A DNA stretch of 64,000 nt from G965279355 sp965279355 (GCA_965279355.1 OZ257155.1:4894816-4958815), one strand, 5' to 3'. Shown: positions 47,868 through 56,966, counted from the stretch's first letter. The notes: generated by a model from the letters alone, not told the origin. Program-made: numbers and translations.

Positions 47868-48881
47868 ATGATTATCGACAGCCACGGCCACTACACCACC
47901 GCGCCCAAGGCGCTTGAGGATTTCCGCGCGGCACAGCTCAGCGCCGGCAGTGACGCCAAGCTCCCGACGATTGCCAGTCTGAAAATCAGCGACGACGAGC
48001 TGCGCCAGAGCGTGGAGGCAAACCAGCTCCGCATTCAGCGCGAGCGCGGCACAGACGTGACGATCTTCTCGCCGCGCGCGTCGCACATGGCGCACCACGT
48101 CGGCAGCGAGAAGGCCAATCGCGACTGGGCGGTGGTCTGCAACGACATCATCAAGCGTCTCTGCGGCCTGTATCCGTCGAATTTCATCGGCGTCTGCCAG
48201 CTGCCGCAGGTGCCGGGCGTCTCGCCCAAGAACTGCATCGCCGAGCTTGAGCGCGCGATCAACGAGTTGGGCTTCGTCGGCTGCAACCTCAATCCCGATC
48301 CCTCCGGCGGTATGTGGACCGATCCGCCGCTGACCGACAAATACTGGTATCCGGTGTTCGAGAAGATGGTGGAACTCGACATTCCGGCGATGGTGCATGT
48401 CAGCGCGTCGTGCAACCCGAACTTCCACGCCACCGGCGCGCATTACATCAATGCCGATACGACGGCGTTCATGCAGTTCATCACTTCGGACCTGTTCAAG
48501 GATTTCCCGACCCTCCGCTTCATCATTCCGCATGGCGGCGGTGCGGTGCCGTATCATTGGGGCCGTTATCGCGGCCTGGCGCTGGATCTCAAGCGGCCGC
48601 CGGTCGAGCAGATGCTGACCAAGAACGTCTATTTCGACACCTGCGTCTATCACCTGCCGGGAATGAAGCTGCTGGCCGAAGTGATCCCGGTCGACAATAT
48701 CCTGTTTGCGTCGGAGACGGTGGGCGCGGTGCGCGGCATCGATCCCAACACCGGAAATTATTTCGACGACACCAAGCGGTACGTCGACCAGCTCTCGCAT
48801 CTGAGCGCCGCAGACAAGAAGAAGATCTACGAGGACAACGCGCGCAAGGTGTTTCCGAGGCTCAACAAAATTCTGAAATAG
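47868..48881 (+). CDS. ligJ: 4-oxalomesaconate hydratase (LigJ-type amidohydrolase-superfamily enzyme)
   Basis: 337 residues. It starts MIIDSHGHYTT (metal-binding HxH) and continues with GADVTIFSPRASHMAHHVG-like (here RGTDVTIFSPRASHMAHHVG), GFVGCNLNPDPSGG, VHVSASCNPNFHATGAHY, IIPHGGGAVPYHWGR and SETVGAVRGIDP. This is very like the LigJ hydratases that convert 4-oxalomesaconate to 4-carboxy-4-hydroxy-2-oxoadipate. It follows the decarboxylase-like gene by 10 nt. No aldolase (LigK) is present in the window. Confidence 0.9.
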   Translation: MIIDSHGHYTTAPKALEDFRAAQLSAGSDAKLPTIASLKISDDELRQSVEANQLRIQRERGTDVTIFSPRASHMAHHVGSEKANRDWAVVCNDIIKRLCGLYPSNFIGVCQLPQVPGVSPKNCIAELERAINELGFVGCNLNPDPSGGMWTDPPLTDKYWYPVFEKMVELDIPAMVHVSASCNPNFHATGAHYINADTTAFMQFITSDLFKDFPTLRFIIPHGGGAVPYHWGRYRGLALDLKRPPVEQMLTKNVYFDTCVYHLPGMKLLAEVIPVDNILFASETVGAVRGIDPNTGNYFDDTKRYVDQLSHLSAADKKKIYEDNARKVFPRLNKILK

Positions 48882-48963
48882 TTCTGTGGCACGGACGTCA
48901 TTTGCCAGCCCAGTTTCGGGCTGATAAACACACGCTTTCCAGAATTCATCAGGGGACGGAACA

Positions 48964-49632
48964 ATGGGTCAGATGATCTCGCTCACGGCCAAGGACGGCC
49001 ACAAGTTCGACGCCTACGAAGCCAAGCCAGCTGGCGCCGCGCGCGGTGGCCTGGTGGTCATCCAGGAAATCTTCGGCGTCAATCACCACATCAAGAGCGT
49101 GTGCGACGGCTATGCCGCCGATGGATATCACGTCATCGCGCCGGCGCTGTTCGACCGTGTCGGCAAGGGTATCGAACTCGGCTACACCGATCCGGATATC
49201 GCCAAGGGCCGTGAAGTGCGCGGCAAGGTGACCTGGGAACAGGCGCTGGCCGATATCGAAGCGGCCAAGGGCGCCCTCAAGGGCAACGCCAAGATCGGCG
49301 TGGTTGGCTATTGCTGGGGCGGCACGCTGTCGTGGCTTTCGGCAACCCGCCTTGACGGTTTCTCGGCCGCCTCGGTGTATTACGGTGGCGGCATCGGCGC
49401 GTTCTCCGGCGAAAAGCCGAAGTGCCCGGTGCAGGGCCATTTCGGCGAGAAGGATCACGCCATTCCGCTGACCGAAGTGGAACAGGTGCGCACGGCGCAG
49501 CCGCAGGCTGAGATCTACGTCTATGCCGCCGGCCACGGCTTCAGCTGCGACGAGCGCGGCAGCTACGACGCGGTGTCGGCCAAGACGGCGCGCGAGCGCA
49601 CACTGGCGCATTTCCGCAAGAACGTCGGCTGA
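48964..49632 (+). CDS. Dienelactone hydrolase family protein
   Basis: A 222-residue alpha/beta hydrolase. The nucleophile elbow is GYCWGGTLSW (Cys nucleophile, as in carboxymethylenebutenolidase), with an Asp or Glu in HFGEKDHAIP and a His in AGHGFSCDERGSYD. It hydrolyses small lactones. It is the last gene on this strand after the lig cluster (82 nt gap); it could open a pyrone lactone in that pathway. Confidence 0.9.
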   Translation: MGQMISLTAKDGHKFDAYEAKPAGAARGGLVVIQEIFGVNHHIKSVCDGYAADGYHVIAPALFDRVGKGIELGYTDPDIAKGREVRGKVTWEQALADIEAAKGALKGNAKIGVVGYCWGGTLSWLSATRLDGFSAASVYYGGGIGAFSGEKPKCPVQGHFGEKDHAIPLTEVEQVRTAQPQAEIYVYAAGHGFSCDERGSYDAVSAKTARERTLAHFRKNVG

Positions 49633-49646
49633 TCAGCTGAGACCGC

Positions 49647-49678
49647 CCGTCCGGTCGGTCAGTGCACCGACCGGACGG
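49647..49678. terminator. Bidirectional hairpin between convergent genes
   Basis: CCGTCCGGTCGGT (49647-49659) and ACCGACCGGACGG (49666-49678) are perfect 13-bp inverted repeats with a CAGTGC loop. The hairpin covers the 3' end of the hybrid kinase, whose stop is at 49659-49661, and lies 15 nt after the hydrolase stop. It lacks a T-tract; its position suggests a terminator or RNA-end structure for both genes. Confidence 0.7.
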
Positions 49679-51227
49679 CGCGCAGCTTGTCCGCGAGATC
49701 GTTCCAGCGATAGGGCTTGCTGAGAAATTCGAATTCCCGAGCCATCCCCAGATCGGACGACAGCGCGGACATCGGATAGCCTGAGGCCAGAAGGATGCTG
49801 AGGTCGGCGCGAAGTTGCCGCGCCTGATGCGCCAGTTCGACACCGTTCATGCCCTTGGGCATGACGATATCGGTAAACAGAATGTCGATGGGGTCGCCGC
49901 GGCGCAGCACGCTGAGCGCGCTGGGTCCGTCCGATGCCGTCAGCACGCGATAGCCCAGCGTCTGCAGCGTCTCGACCGTCACATCCAGCACTTCAGGGTC
50001 GTCTTCGACGACCAGCACGGTGCCGAGACCGCGCGGCACCGTCGGCATCTCCGTCTCTGCCGTAGCGGTCTGGGTGAGGGAAACGGCCGGAAGGTAAAGC
50101 GTCACGGTCGTGCCTGCCTCAGGCTGGCTCTGCAGGTCGACCGCGCCGCCGGACTGCGCAACGAAACCGTAAACCTGGCTGAGGCCGAGACCGCTTCCCG
50201 TGCCCGCTTCCTTGGTGGTGAAGAACGGCTCGAAGGCGCGGGCCTGCACATGGGGCAGCATCCCGGTTCCGGTGTCGTGCACGGTGATGGCGGCATATGT
50301 TCCGGGCTTGAGGCCAACCCGGGCCGAGGCCTGTTCGTTATCGAAGCTGAGAAGGCCGGTTGTCACCGTCAGCCTGCCGCCGCGCGGCATGGCATCGCGG
50401 GCATTGACCGCGAGGTTGAGCAGGGCAGCCTCGAACTGCGGGGCGTCGATATTGGCGGAGATCTGCGACTGATCCTTCGCAAGGACGAGTTCGACATCGA
50501 CAGCTTCGCCGACGGCCCGACGCAGCACGGATTCGAACCGCAGGATGATCCCCTCAAGATCGTTCGGTTGCGGCCGCAGGGGTTGCTTGCGGGCGAAGGC
50601 CAGCAGCTGCTGGGTCAGCCGGGCGCCGCGTTCAGTGGCGCGGCGGGCGCTTTCCAGGATCCGCTGCTTCCGTCGCTCATCCAGGGTTGCGCGACCGAGC
50701 AGGTCGAGACTGTTGGCGATGACGGTCAGCAGGTTGTTGAAGTCGTGCGCGATGCCGCCGGTGAGCTGGCCGACCGCCTCCATCTTCTGCGATTGCACGA
50801 ACGCCGCCCGTGTGCGCTCGAGTTCTTCCTGCGCCTTCATCCGCTCGGTCACGTCGCGCGTGACCTTGGCAAAGCCGACCAGCGCGCCGTGCTCATCGTG
50901 CACGGGATCGATTGCGCAGCTGGCCCAGAACCGCGTGCCATCCTTGCGCACGCGCCAGCCCTCGCTTTCGTGCTTGCCGTTTTGAACCGCGATCTGCAGC
51001 GCTTTAGCGGGCTCGCCGGCAAGCCGGTCCTCTTCAGTATAGAAAACCGAGAAGTGTTGGCCGACGATTTCGTCGCTCCTGTAGCCTTTGATGCGTTCCG
51101 CGCCGTTATTCCAGGTTGCGACGATCCCCTGCGGATCGAGCATGAAGATCGCATAGTCGACCACGGCGTCGACCAGCATCTGGGCTCGCCGCTCAATGGA
51201 TAAGGAGGTTACGCCGGGGGTGCTCAT
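49659..51227 (-). CDS. Hybrid sensor histidine kinase: PAS, HisKA, HATPase, receiver
   Basis: 522 residues with no membrane segment. An N-terminal PAS domain (about 15-130, with DYAIFMLDPQGIVATWNNGAERIKGY) is followed by HisKA with His161 in GGIAHDFNNLL, a HATPase (NLAVNARDAM, GSGLGLSQVYG) and a C-terminal receiver with Asp453 in LFTDIVMPKG. The final receiver suggests a phosphorelay to an unseen Hpt protein. It is convergent with the dienelactone hydrolase and shares its terminator hairpin. Confidence 0.93.
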   Translation of the reverse strand: MSTPGVTSLSIERRAQMLVDAVVDYAIFMLDPQGIVATWNNGAERIKGYRSDEIVGQHFSVFYTEEDRLAGEPAKALQIAVQNGKHESEGWRVRKDGTRFWASCAIDPVHDEHGALVGFAKVTRDVTERMKAQEELERTRAAFVQSQKMEAVGQLTGGIAHDFNNLLTVIANSLDLLGRATLDERRKQRILESARRATERGARLTQQLLAFARKQPLRPQPNDLEGIILRFESVLRRAVGEAVDVELVLAKDQSQISANIDAPQFEAALLNLAVNARDAMPRGGRLTVTTGLLSFDNEQASARVGLKPGTYAAITVHDTGTGMLPHVQARAFEPFFTTKEAGTGSGLGLSQVYGFVAQSGGAVDLQSQPEAGTTVTLYLPAVSLTQTATAETEMPTVPRGLGTVLVVEDDPEVLDVTVETLQTLGYRVLTASDGPSALSVLRRGDPIDILFTDIVMPKGMNGVELAHQARQLRADLSILLASGYPMSALSSDLGMAREFEFLSKPYRWNDLADKLRAVRSVH

Positions 51228-51511
51228 ATCGTTGTTATCCGTGTGATGCAGAACTACCCCTGCGGTGCTCTTCCACCGCGACTTTACGCAGCAAGAGATA
51301 GATAGAACGGCGGCGGCCGAAACTCACTCCACCAAACCACCTTGACGTGTAGCCTGTTCATTAGGCACTCCACTTACTCCCAATCTCTTTCGAGCCTGAT
51401 CGGTTCCGCCGAGAGAGGCGCGGCATGGCAGCATTGCAATCGCTGACCAGCTGCGGTGTTGTCGTAACCGGTCGCTCATGATTCAATATTGGGGTTACTG
51501 CGGAGAAACCG
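51228..51511. other. 284-bp gap between divergent genes, no gene seen
   Basis: The segment holds the divergent promoters of the hybrid kinase and the DUF72 gene. I find no conserved ORF, repeat or RNA structure in it. An open minus-strand frame (about 51361-51564) runs into the DUF72 gene and looks non-coding. Confidence 0.6.
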
Positions 51512-52306
51512 ATGACGATCCGTTCGGGAATTGGCGGCTGGGTGTTTGCGCCGTGGCGCGGCACGTTTTATCCCAAGGGCGTGCGACAGGCGGATGAACT
51601 CGCCTATGCCAGCCGGCACGTTACGGCCATCGAGATCAACGCGACCTTCTACGGGGCGCAGAAGCCGTCGAGCTTCCAGAAATGGTTCAGCGAGACGCCT
51701 GACGATTTCATGTTCTCGGTGAAGGGGCCGCGCGTCGTCACGCAGCGGCGTGAGCTCGGCGAGTCCGGACCTTCGATCGAGCGTTTCTTCTCCGGCGGCG
51801 TGCTGGAACTCAAGCACAAGCTGGGGCCGATCCTCTGGCAATTCACCACGCGCTTCGATCCGGTGCAGTTCGCAAAATTCCTCGAATTGCTGCCGGCGAC
51901 CGTCGACGGGCACAAGATCCGCCATGTCGTCGAAGCCGTACATGAAAGTTATGCGGTCCCGGAATTCGTCGACATGCTGCGATCCCACAATGTCGCGGCC
52001 GTGATCGTGGAATCGGACAAGCATCCGCCCATCCACGACGTCACGGCGGATTTCGTGTACGCCCGGCTGCGCGGCACGCGGGAAGATGTGGAGACGGGTT
52101 ATACGCGGTCCGAACTTGCGAAATGGGCCAAGCGCTTCAGGGCGTGGTCCGACGGTGAGGAGCCGGCCGACGCGCAGAAGCTGCAACCGGACAAGAAAGC
52201 ACCCAAACGCCCACGCGACTGCTTCGTCTATTTCATCAGCGGCGCCAAGGTGCGCGCACCTGCCGCTGCACTGGCCTTCCTGGAGATCGTCGGGAAACAG
52301 AAATAG
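51512..52306 (+). CDS. DUF72 domain protein
   Basis: 264 residues of TIM-barrel-like DUF72 (YecE-type). The signature GWVFAPWRGTFYPKGVRQADEL, then EINATFYGAQKPSSFQKWFSETPDDFMFSVKGPR is unmistakable. A catalytic role is suspected, but none is proven. A single gene between the hybrid kinase and a PAS-REC protein, followed by the palindromic element. Confidence 0.93.
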   Translation: MTIRSGIGGWVFAPWRGTFYPKGVRQADELAYASRHVTAIEINATFYGAQKPSSFQKWFSETPDDFMFSVKGPRVVTQRRELGESGPSIERFFSGGVLELKHKLGPILWQFTTRFDPVQFAKFLELLPATVDGHKIRHVVEAVHESYAVPEFVDMLRSHNVAAVIVESDKHPPIHDVTADFVYARLRGTREDVETGYTRSELAKWAKRFRAWSDGEEPADAQKLQPDKKAPKRPRDCFVYFISGAKVRAPAAALAFLEIVGKQK

Positions 52307-52319
52307 CCGTCCCGTATTT

Positions 52320-52422
52320 TGTCACCCCGCGCTTGACGCGGGGTCCATGTCTCCGCAAGAGCAGTATCTGGCTGACATTGTCCACGCGGATAGATGGACC
52401 CCGCGTCAAGCGCGGGGTGACA
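52320..52422. repeat. 103-bp palindromic element of a second family
   Basis: Perfect 29-bp inverted arms at 52320-52348 and 52394-52422. Each arm is internally palindromic (ACCCCGCG then CGCGGGGT). The 45-bp centre contains no ORF. The ends GTCACCCCGC and GCGGGGTGAC differ from those of the 112-bp family, although the plan is the same. It lies between the DUF72 gene and a convergent PAS-REC gene. Confidence 0.92.
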
Positions 52423-52433
52423 CAAGAAGGTAT

Positions 52434-53285
52434 TCAGGCCGGCAGGGACTGGCGCAGCAGAATCGCCAGCTTGCGGAGCAGCTCCCGATTGCCGAAGGGC
52501 TTGGCGATGAAGTTGCGTTCGTCGTTAAGCTGGCGGATCGAGGAGGGATCGCCGCTCATGACAAGCACGGTGAGCCCTTGCTCCAGCGCCTGCTCGACGA
52601 GGGTGGAACCACGACCGCCCGGGAGCCGGTCGTCGACCAAAAGAAGATCGACCGGCAGAAACCGGATCGCTGCCTCGGCAACGTGAAAATTGTCGGCAAG
52701 CGAAAGCAGATAGCCTTCGTCCTCCAGCAGGACCTGGAGCGTGTCGCGCACATCTTCTTCATCGTCAACGAGCAGGATGCGGCCGCGTTTCCCCGGCGTG
52801 TCGATGGCGCGGAATGCGACCGACAGCCCGCCGTCGATCGACCGCGCCGACATGCTGATCCAGTGATCGAGAATCATCGAATGTGTTTCGAAGGTGATGG
52901 TGCGGCCTTCGTTCGCTGCTTCGTAGTGCATGCGGTAGGACTCGCTGCCAAGCGCCTGCGGGAAGCTCTCCCAGATCGGCTTTCCGATCAATGCCGCCGG
53001 TTCGCGGTCCCAGGCGTGCCCTGCTGCCGCGTTGATAAACACAAAGCGCCAGTCGCGATCGAGGATATAGAGCCCATCGGGAAGATCGTTGAGGAATCCG
53101 GCAATCGGCCGTTCCCAGAGGTCCGCATGCTCTTTCTGCCGATCTGATCCCAGCAGCATTCTGATCCCCGCGCGTACAAGCCGGCAATTTGCCGTGTTGT
53201 CATTGTGTTGAACGTGGTGGAGGTTAAGCCACCGCACTGCACGAAACGTGTCATGCTCTGGGTGGGTTCCCCATGCTTTTGACAT
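52434..53285 (-). CDS. PAS-receiver signalling protein without a kinase domain
   Basis: A 283-residue cytoplasmic protein. A PAS domain (about 65-160, with GLYILDRDWRFVFINAAAGH) is followed by a receiver (about 168-283) with Asp218 in LLVDDRLPGG, the LVMSGD segment, and Lys in FIAKPFGN. No histidine-kinase or output domain is present. It may be phosphorylated by the hybrid kinase at 49659. The ATG at 53285 follows GAAGGCGG. Confidence 0.85.
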   Translation of the reverse strand: MSKAWGTHPEHDTFRAVRWLNLHHVQHNDNTANCRLVRAGIRMLLGSDRQKEHADLWERPIAGFLNDLPDGLYILDRDWRFVFINAAAGHAWDREPAALIGKPIWESFPQALGSESYRMHYEAANEGRTITFETHSMILDHWISMSARSIDGGLSVAFRAIDTPGKRGRILLVDDEEDVRDTLQVLLEDEGYLLSLADNFHVAEAAIRFLPVDLLLVDDRLPGGRGSTLVEQALEQGLTVLVMSGDPSSIRQLNDERNFIAKPFGNRELLRKLAILLRQSLPA

Positions 53286-53352
53286 AGAGCCGCCTTCGTT
53301 GAGCGACTCGCGCAGGTGCGGTATCAGACGAGTTTTATAGTAACGCCGGCTC

Positions 53353-54282
53353 TTAAAGAGGTGGCCTGGTAACGCTACTGCTGTCTTTTGCCATCTCGTT
53401 TTCGAGTTGGCTGAGACGCATATAGCTGATCTGGTCTGCAATCAGGCCCTGCAAAATCATGATGACTCCTGCAAGGGTCAATACCACCGACAAAACGGGT
53501 AATCCCAGCCTGCCTTCCACGGCAACGACTATCCCGTAGATTGTCCCGATCAACGACAATGAAATTCCGACGGGCAGGAATATACGCAGAGGTGCGAAAA
53601 GCATCGCCATTCGGGCGACCAGAGCGAGCGCTTGCAGCCCATCCCCGAGAACGAGTTTGCTTTTTCCGATGCGCGCTCCGAGTTCTATTGGCTGAAATGC
53701 AAAAGGATATCCGCGTTCGATGAGTATCATCGTCGATGTCATGCTGGCGCTGTAGCGGTTCGGGAGCAGGGCTATATAAGGCTGAATGACAGCGCGCCTG
53801 AAAACCCTGAGGCCGCAATTAAGGTCAGGCCCGGCGTTCAGACGTAGCCAGCGCGCGAACATGCGGATAACCCATTTCCCGACGCTGCGGAAATGGCTAG
53901 GGCCCGACGAGCGCTGCCCAATGACCGCCACCAGCCGCGAACCATGCAGCCGCTCGGTCATTTTGCAGAGGTCTTCGGTCCGGTGTTCGTTATCGGAATC
54001 GAACCAGGCGACATAGTCGCGGCTTGCCAGGCGCATTCCGGTTTTGAGGGCGGCGCCATAGCCGCGATTGAAGCTGTGCTGCTCCACCCTGACGTCCGCA
54101 ACCGTAGCGGCCTGTGCGCCCGTGTCATCATCGCTTCCATCATCAATGACAATGATTTCGGCGTTGGGAACCACGGCGCGCAGGCTGGTCAACGTCGGAA
54201 TGATCCCATCCCGCTCGTTGTACGCAGGGACAATGATGCTTAGTCGTGCTTGCCAAGCCGTCGTTGATACTGGGTCAGCCAT
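53353..54282 (-). CDS. Family 2 glycosyltransferase with membrane anchor (DPM1/GtrB-like)
   Basis: 309 residues. The GT2 nucleotide-sugar site is LSIIVPAYNERDG, EIIVIDDGSDDDT and a DxD-type motif in AWFDSDNEH. Two C-terminal transmembrane helices (IFLPVGISLSLIGTIYGIVVAV and VLTLAGVIMILQGLIA) tether it to the membrane. It probably attaches a sugar to a polyprenyl phosphate. It overlaps asnB by 8 nt and ends a three-gene operon with asnB and a methyltransferase. Confidence 0.9.
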   Translation of the reverse strand: MADPVSTTAWQARLSIIVPAYNERDGIIPTLTSLRAVVPNAEIIVIDDGSDDDTGAQAATVADVRVEQHSFNRGYGAALKTGMRLASRDYVAWFDSDNEHRTEDLCKMTERLHGSRLVAVIGQRSSGPSHFRSVGKWVIRMFARWLRLNAGPDLNCGLRVFRRAVIQPYIALLPNRYSASMTSTMILIERGYPFAFQPIELGARIGKSKLVLGDGLQALALVARMAMLFAPLRIFLPVGISLSLIGTIYGIVVAVEGRLGLPVLSVVLTLAGVIMILQGLIADQISYMRLSQLENEMAKDSSSVTRPPL

Positions 54283-56155
54283 AGGATGCGGTTTTTCGCC
54301 AGGTTGCGAATGTCAGAATTGGCCATAGAGCGTAACCCCAACTCCGCCGGTTGTCGCGATGCTGGTGCCAGAGGGACCGGACCGTTGAAGGCGAGAGCCA
54401 CGGGGCGAGATCGTCAGCTTCCCGATCGAGTAAACGGCCTGCGAGGCCTGCGAGCGATCCTCGCAACAGGCGGTCAACAGGAACATTGAACCCGCGCTTT
54501 GCGGCTCGGCTGATTGTTTTGGGGCCGCCCAGTATCTCCAGCGCCTGCCGCAGCGGCGCCTTGGGTGGACCCGACAAAGGATGGAGTACTTTCGCATCGA
54601 TGCGCGCGGCAAGATCCAAAACCGATCGGCTCAGGAACGGCACCCGAACCTCCAGTCCGTGTGCCATGCTCATCGCATCGACTTTCGTCAGCATATCCGC
54701 GGGAAGATAGAAGTTCTGGTCGGCGAGAAGGCAGGCATCCAGGCTCGTCTCGCCTTTCATGGCCGCTTCGTAACCGGCAAGAGGAGAGTGGGCCAGTTCC
54801 GGCATTAGTCCCGGCCCGTAAAGATCCGGCAAGACAAATGCAGGAACCAGCCGCCGCCATTCCGTGTGAGGCTGCCTGCCTCCGAGCCCGAGAAGGAAGC
54901 GCGATAGAATCTGTATCGGTGGCAAACGTCGCTCGTTCGCTCCGCCCAGTGCTCCTAGTCCACGGCCGAATATGGAGGCCAGGGAAGAAGGGACAAGTTT
55001 CCGGATGGCGTGTGCCGCTTGGCTGGCTGTGTAGGTCGTGTAACCGGCAAAAAACTCGTCTGCGCCATCGCCGGAAAGGACGACTTTGACATGCTGCCTG
55101 ACGGTTCGTGATAGTGCAAAGACAGCGAGCGCGCTCGCGTCCGCAACCTGACCGTCGAAATGCCGAACAACCGAAGTGAAAAGCTGTGCTGCATCATGAT
55201 CGACATCGACCGGAACCACGGTAAGCGGCGACCCTGAGGCAGCCGCAGAAATCGCAGCCATCTTTCTTTCATCATGACTGGGTTCTTCGAAGCCAGCGGA
55301 AAACAGTCGAAGCCCTGGGTGAGTTCTTGTCGCCATGAGTGACACAAGGCTGCTGTCGATCCCGCCGCTCTGCAAAACACCGACCGGGACATCGGAAACC
55401 AGGACGTCTGCGATTGTTTTTTCCCATACGGCCACGAATTCGGACGCCGCTTCAGTCAGGGAATTGATTCCACCGATCCGGCGGGGTTCCCAGAATGTAC
55501 GCTGCCGCCACACTCGATCGCGGAACACTTCAATCGTTCCCGGCGGAACCTGCTCTATGTTGTCGTACAAGCTGCGCGTGGGAGCCACATATCCCTGAGC
55601 GAGGAACGCGTGAAGGGCAGAGGCTGAGAGCGCGGGCTCTTTTTTCAGCGCAGGCAGAATGGCTTTAATCTCACTGGCGACTGCAACGAACTCGGGCGTG
55701 CAAGTTCGATAGAGTGGCTTTATTCCGACCGCGTCGCGGGCCAGGCAGAGTGTTTTAGTGCGACGGTCCCAAAGAATCGCAGCAAACATTCCATCAAGGC
55801 GCGTGAAGACTTCCTCGCCCCAGGCGAGCCATCCAGCGACAATTACTTCGGTGTCGCTGCTTCCGAGGAACCGATAGCCGGTTTCGCGCTGAATCGAAAC
55901 ACGGAGTTCTTTGTCGTTGTAGATCTCGCCGTTGTAGCTCAGCACGACATCGCCGCCGGAGCTAATCATCGGCTGATGTCCGGTGGGCCCCAGATCCCGT
56001 ATTGCCAATCTCCGGTGGCCCAGTCCGATGGATCCTTCGATCCAGATGCCTTCCCCGTCGGGTCCCCGATGGGCGACGGTTTGCGTCATGCGGCGCAAGA
56101 CACGCTCTTCCACAGGCGCCCCATCGAGCCGCATCAATGCGGTGACGCCGCACAT
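54275..56155 (-). CDS. asnB: Glutamine-hydrolysing asparagine synthetase family protein
   Basis: 626 residues. The nucleophile is Cys2 in MCGVTALMRLDG, with HRGPDGEG, SYNGEIYN and the synthetase PPi loop SGGIDSS (263-269). The usual family length is kept and the active-site motifs look intact. In a glycan cluster such proteins usually amidate sugar carboxyls rather than make asparagine. It sits between a methyltransferase (1 nt) and a glycosyltransferase (overlap). Confidence 0.93.
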   Translation of the reverse strand: MCGVTALMRLDGAPVEERVLRRMTQTVAHRGPDGEGIWIEGSIGLGHRRLAIRDLGPTGHQPMISSGGDVVLSYNGEIYNDKELRVSIQRETGYRFLGSSDTEVIVAGWLAWGEEVFTRLDGMFAAILWDRRTKTLCLARDAVGIKPLYRTCTPEFVAVASEIKAILPALKKEPALSASALHAFLAQGYVAPTRSLYDNIEQVPPGTIEVFRDRVWRQRTFWEPRRIGGINSLTEAASEFVAVWEKTIADVLVSDVPVGVLQSGGIDSSLVSLMATRTHPGLRLFSAGFEEPSHDERKMAAISAAASGSPLTVVPVDVDHDAAQLFTSVVRHFDGQVADASALAVFALSRTVRQHVKVVLSGDGADEFFAGYTTYTASQAAHAIRKLVPSSLASIFGRGLGALGGANERRLPPIQILSRFLLGLGGRQPHTEWRRLVPAFVLPDLYGPGLMPELAHSPLAGYEAAMKGETSLDACLLADQNFYLPADMLTKVDAMSMAHGLEVRVPFLSRSVLDLAARIDAKVLHPLSGPPKAPLRQALEILGGPKTISRAAKRGFNVPVDRLLRGSLAGLAGRLLDREADDLAPWLSPSTVRSLWHQHRDNRRSWGYALWPILTFATWRKTASYG

Positions 56156-56156
56156 C

Positions 56157-56870
56157 CTAACGCCGCGCCGTGAAAAGGTGATTCAATCCATAGAAAAAGC
56201 GGCTGTGTCGAACGTCCCGGAGGCCGGCCCCTAGAAGCAAGTCCCTGACTTCGTCGCAGTCCATGCCCATGACCTCCCTATCGTCGACACTCCGGTGCTT
56301 ATCTTCGCTGTACCACCAGACAGCGTGTCCGACGGTTCCGAGAAGTCGCTCGATCATGGTGACGATGATTTGTCCGTCCGGACGGAGGATGCGCCGTGCT
56401 TCAGCAAGCGCCTGTTCGCGCTCGGGGATGTGATTCAGGCAGGCGACCAGGCATACGGTGTCGAAGCTTTCGTTCTCAAAAGGGAGCGTCGCTGCGGACT
56501 CGATTTTCAGGGCCGAGCCGCCCCAATCGACAACGTCAACTCCAAGGCTGAGCTCCGCGGATCGTGATGACAGCGGGTCTTGTGCAGCTCTCTCTCGATA
56601 GAGTTGTATCAGTTGATTGTCGCCCGCGCCGATATCCAGGCAGCGCCCGCTCATTCGCGGGAGGACTTCCGCGAAGCGCTCAGCCCGAAGCGAGGTCAGA
56701 TGCATCCGTTCGGAGAGTTCGTCAGGAAAAGCAATCATGCGCAAGGGGGCACAAGCCAGATCGTAAATCCACTGTGCCGCGGATTTCGGTCTTCTCAACG
56801 CCCACATCGGTACAGCAGAACTTGCCGACCCGGCGGCCAATGCTGCCGCATTTTTCTTATCTGTCGACAT
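56157..56870 (-). CDS. Class I SAM-dependent methyltransferase
   Basis: 237 residues. The SAM-binding motif I is GRCLDIGAGDNQLI and the late motif is EARRILRPDGQIIVTM; DTVCLVACLNHIPEREQAL is typical of the Methyltransf_11 group. It is the first gene of the glycan operon with asnB and the GT2 enzyme, so a sugar or lipid substrate is likely. The substrate itself is unknown. Confidence 0.9.
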   Translation of the reverse strand: MSTDKKNAAALAAGSASSAVPMWALRRPKSAAQWIYDLACAPLRMIAFPDELSERMHLTSLRAERFAEVLPRMSGRCLDIGAGDNQLIQLYRERAAQDPLSSRSAELSLGVDVVDWGGSALKIESAATLPFENESFDTVCLVACLNHIPEREQALAEARRILRPDGQIIVTMIERLLGTVGHAVWWYSEDKHRSVDDREVMGMDCDEVRDLLLGAGLRDVRHSRFFYGLNHLFTARR

Positions 56871-56966
56871 GTGGGACGACTATTTTTCTGCCGTTGTGAT
56901 GCCCTTTTACCCGATAATGCCGGGCGTTAGGGCACATGCAAGGATTCTCTTGGGAAGCGAACGCCG

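Noticed and set aside
51361..51564. Small minus-strand open frame in the gap before DUF72
   Set aside because: It overlaps the DUF72 start, has no ribosome site or family resemblance and lies in promoter sequence.
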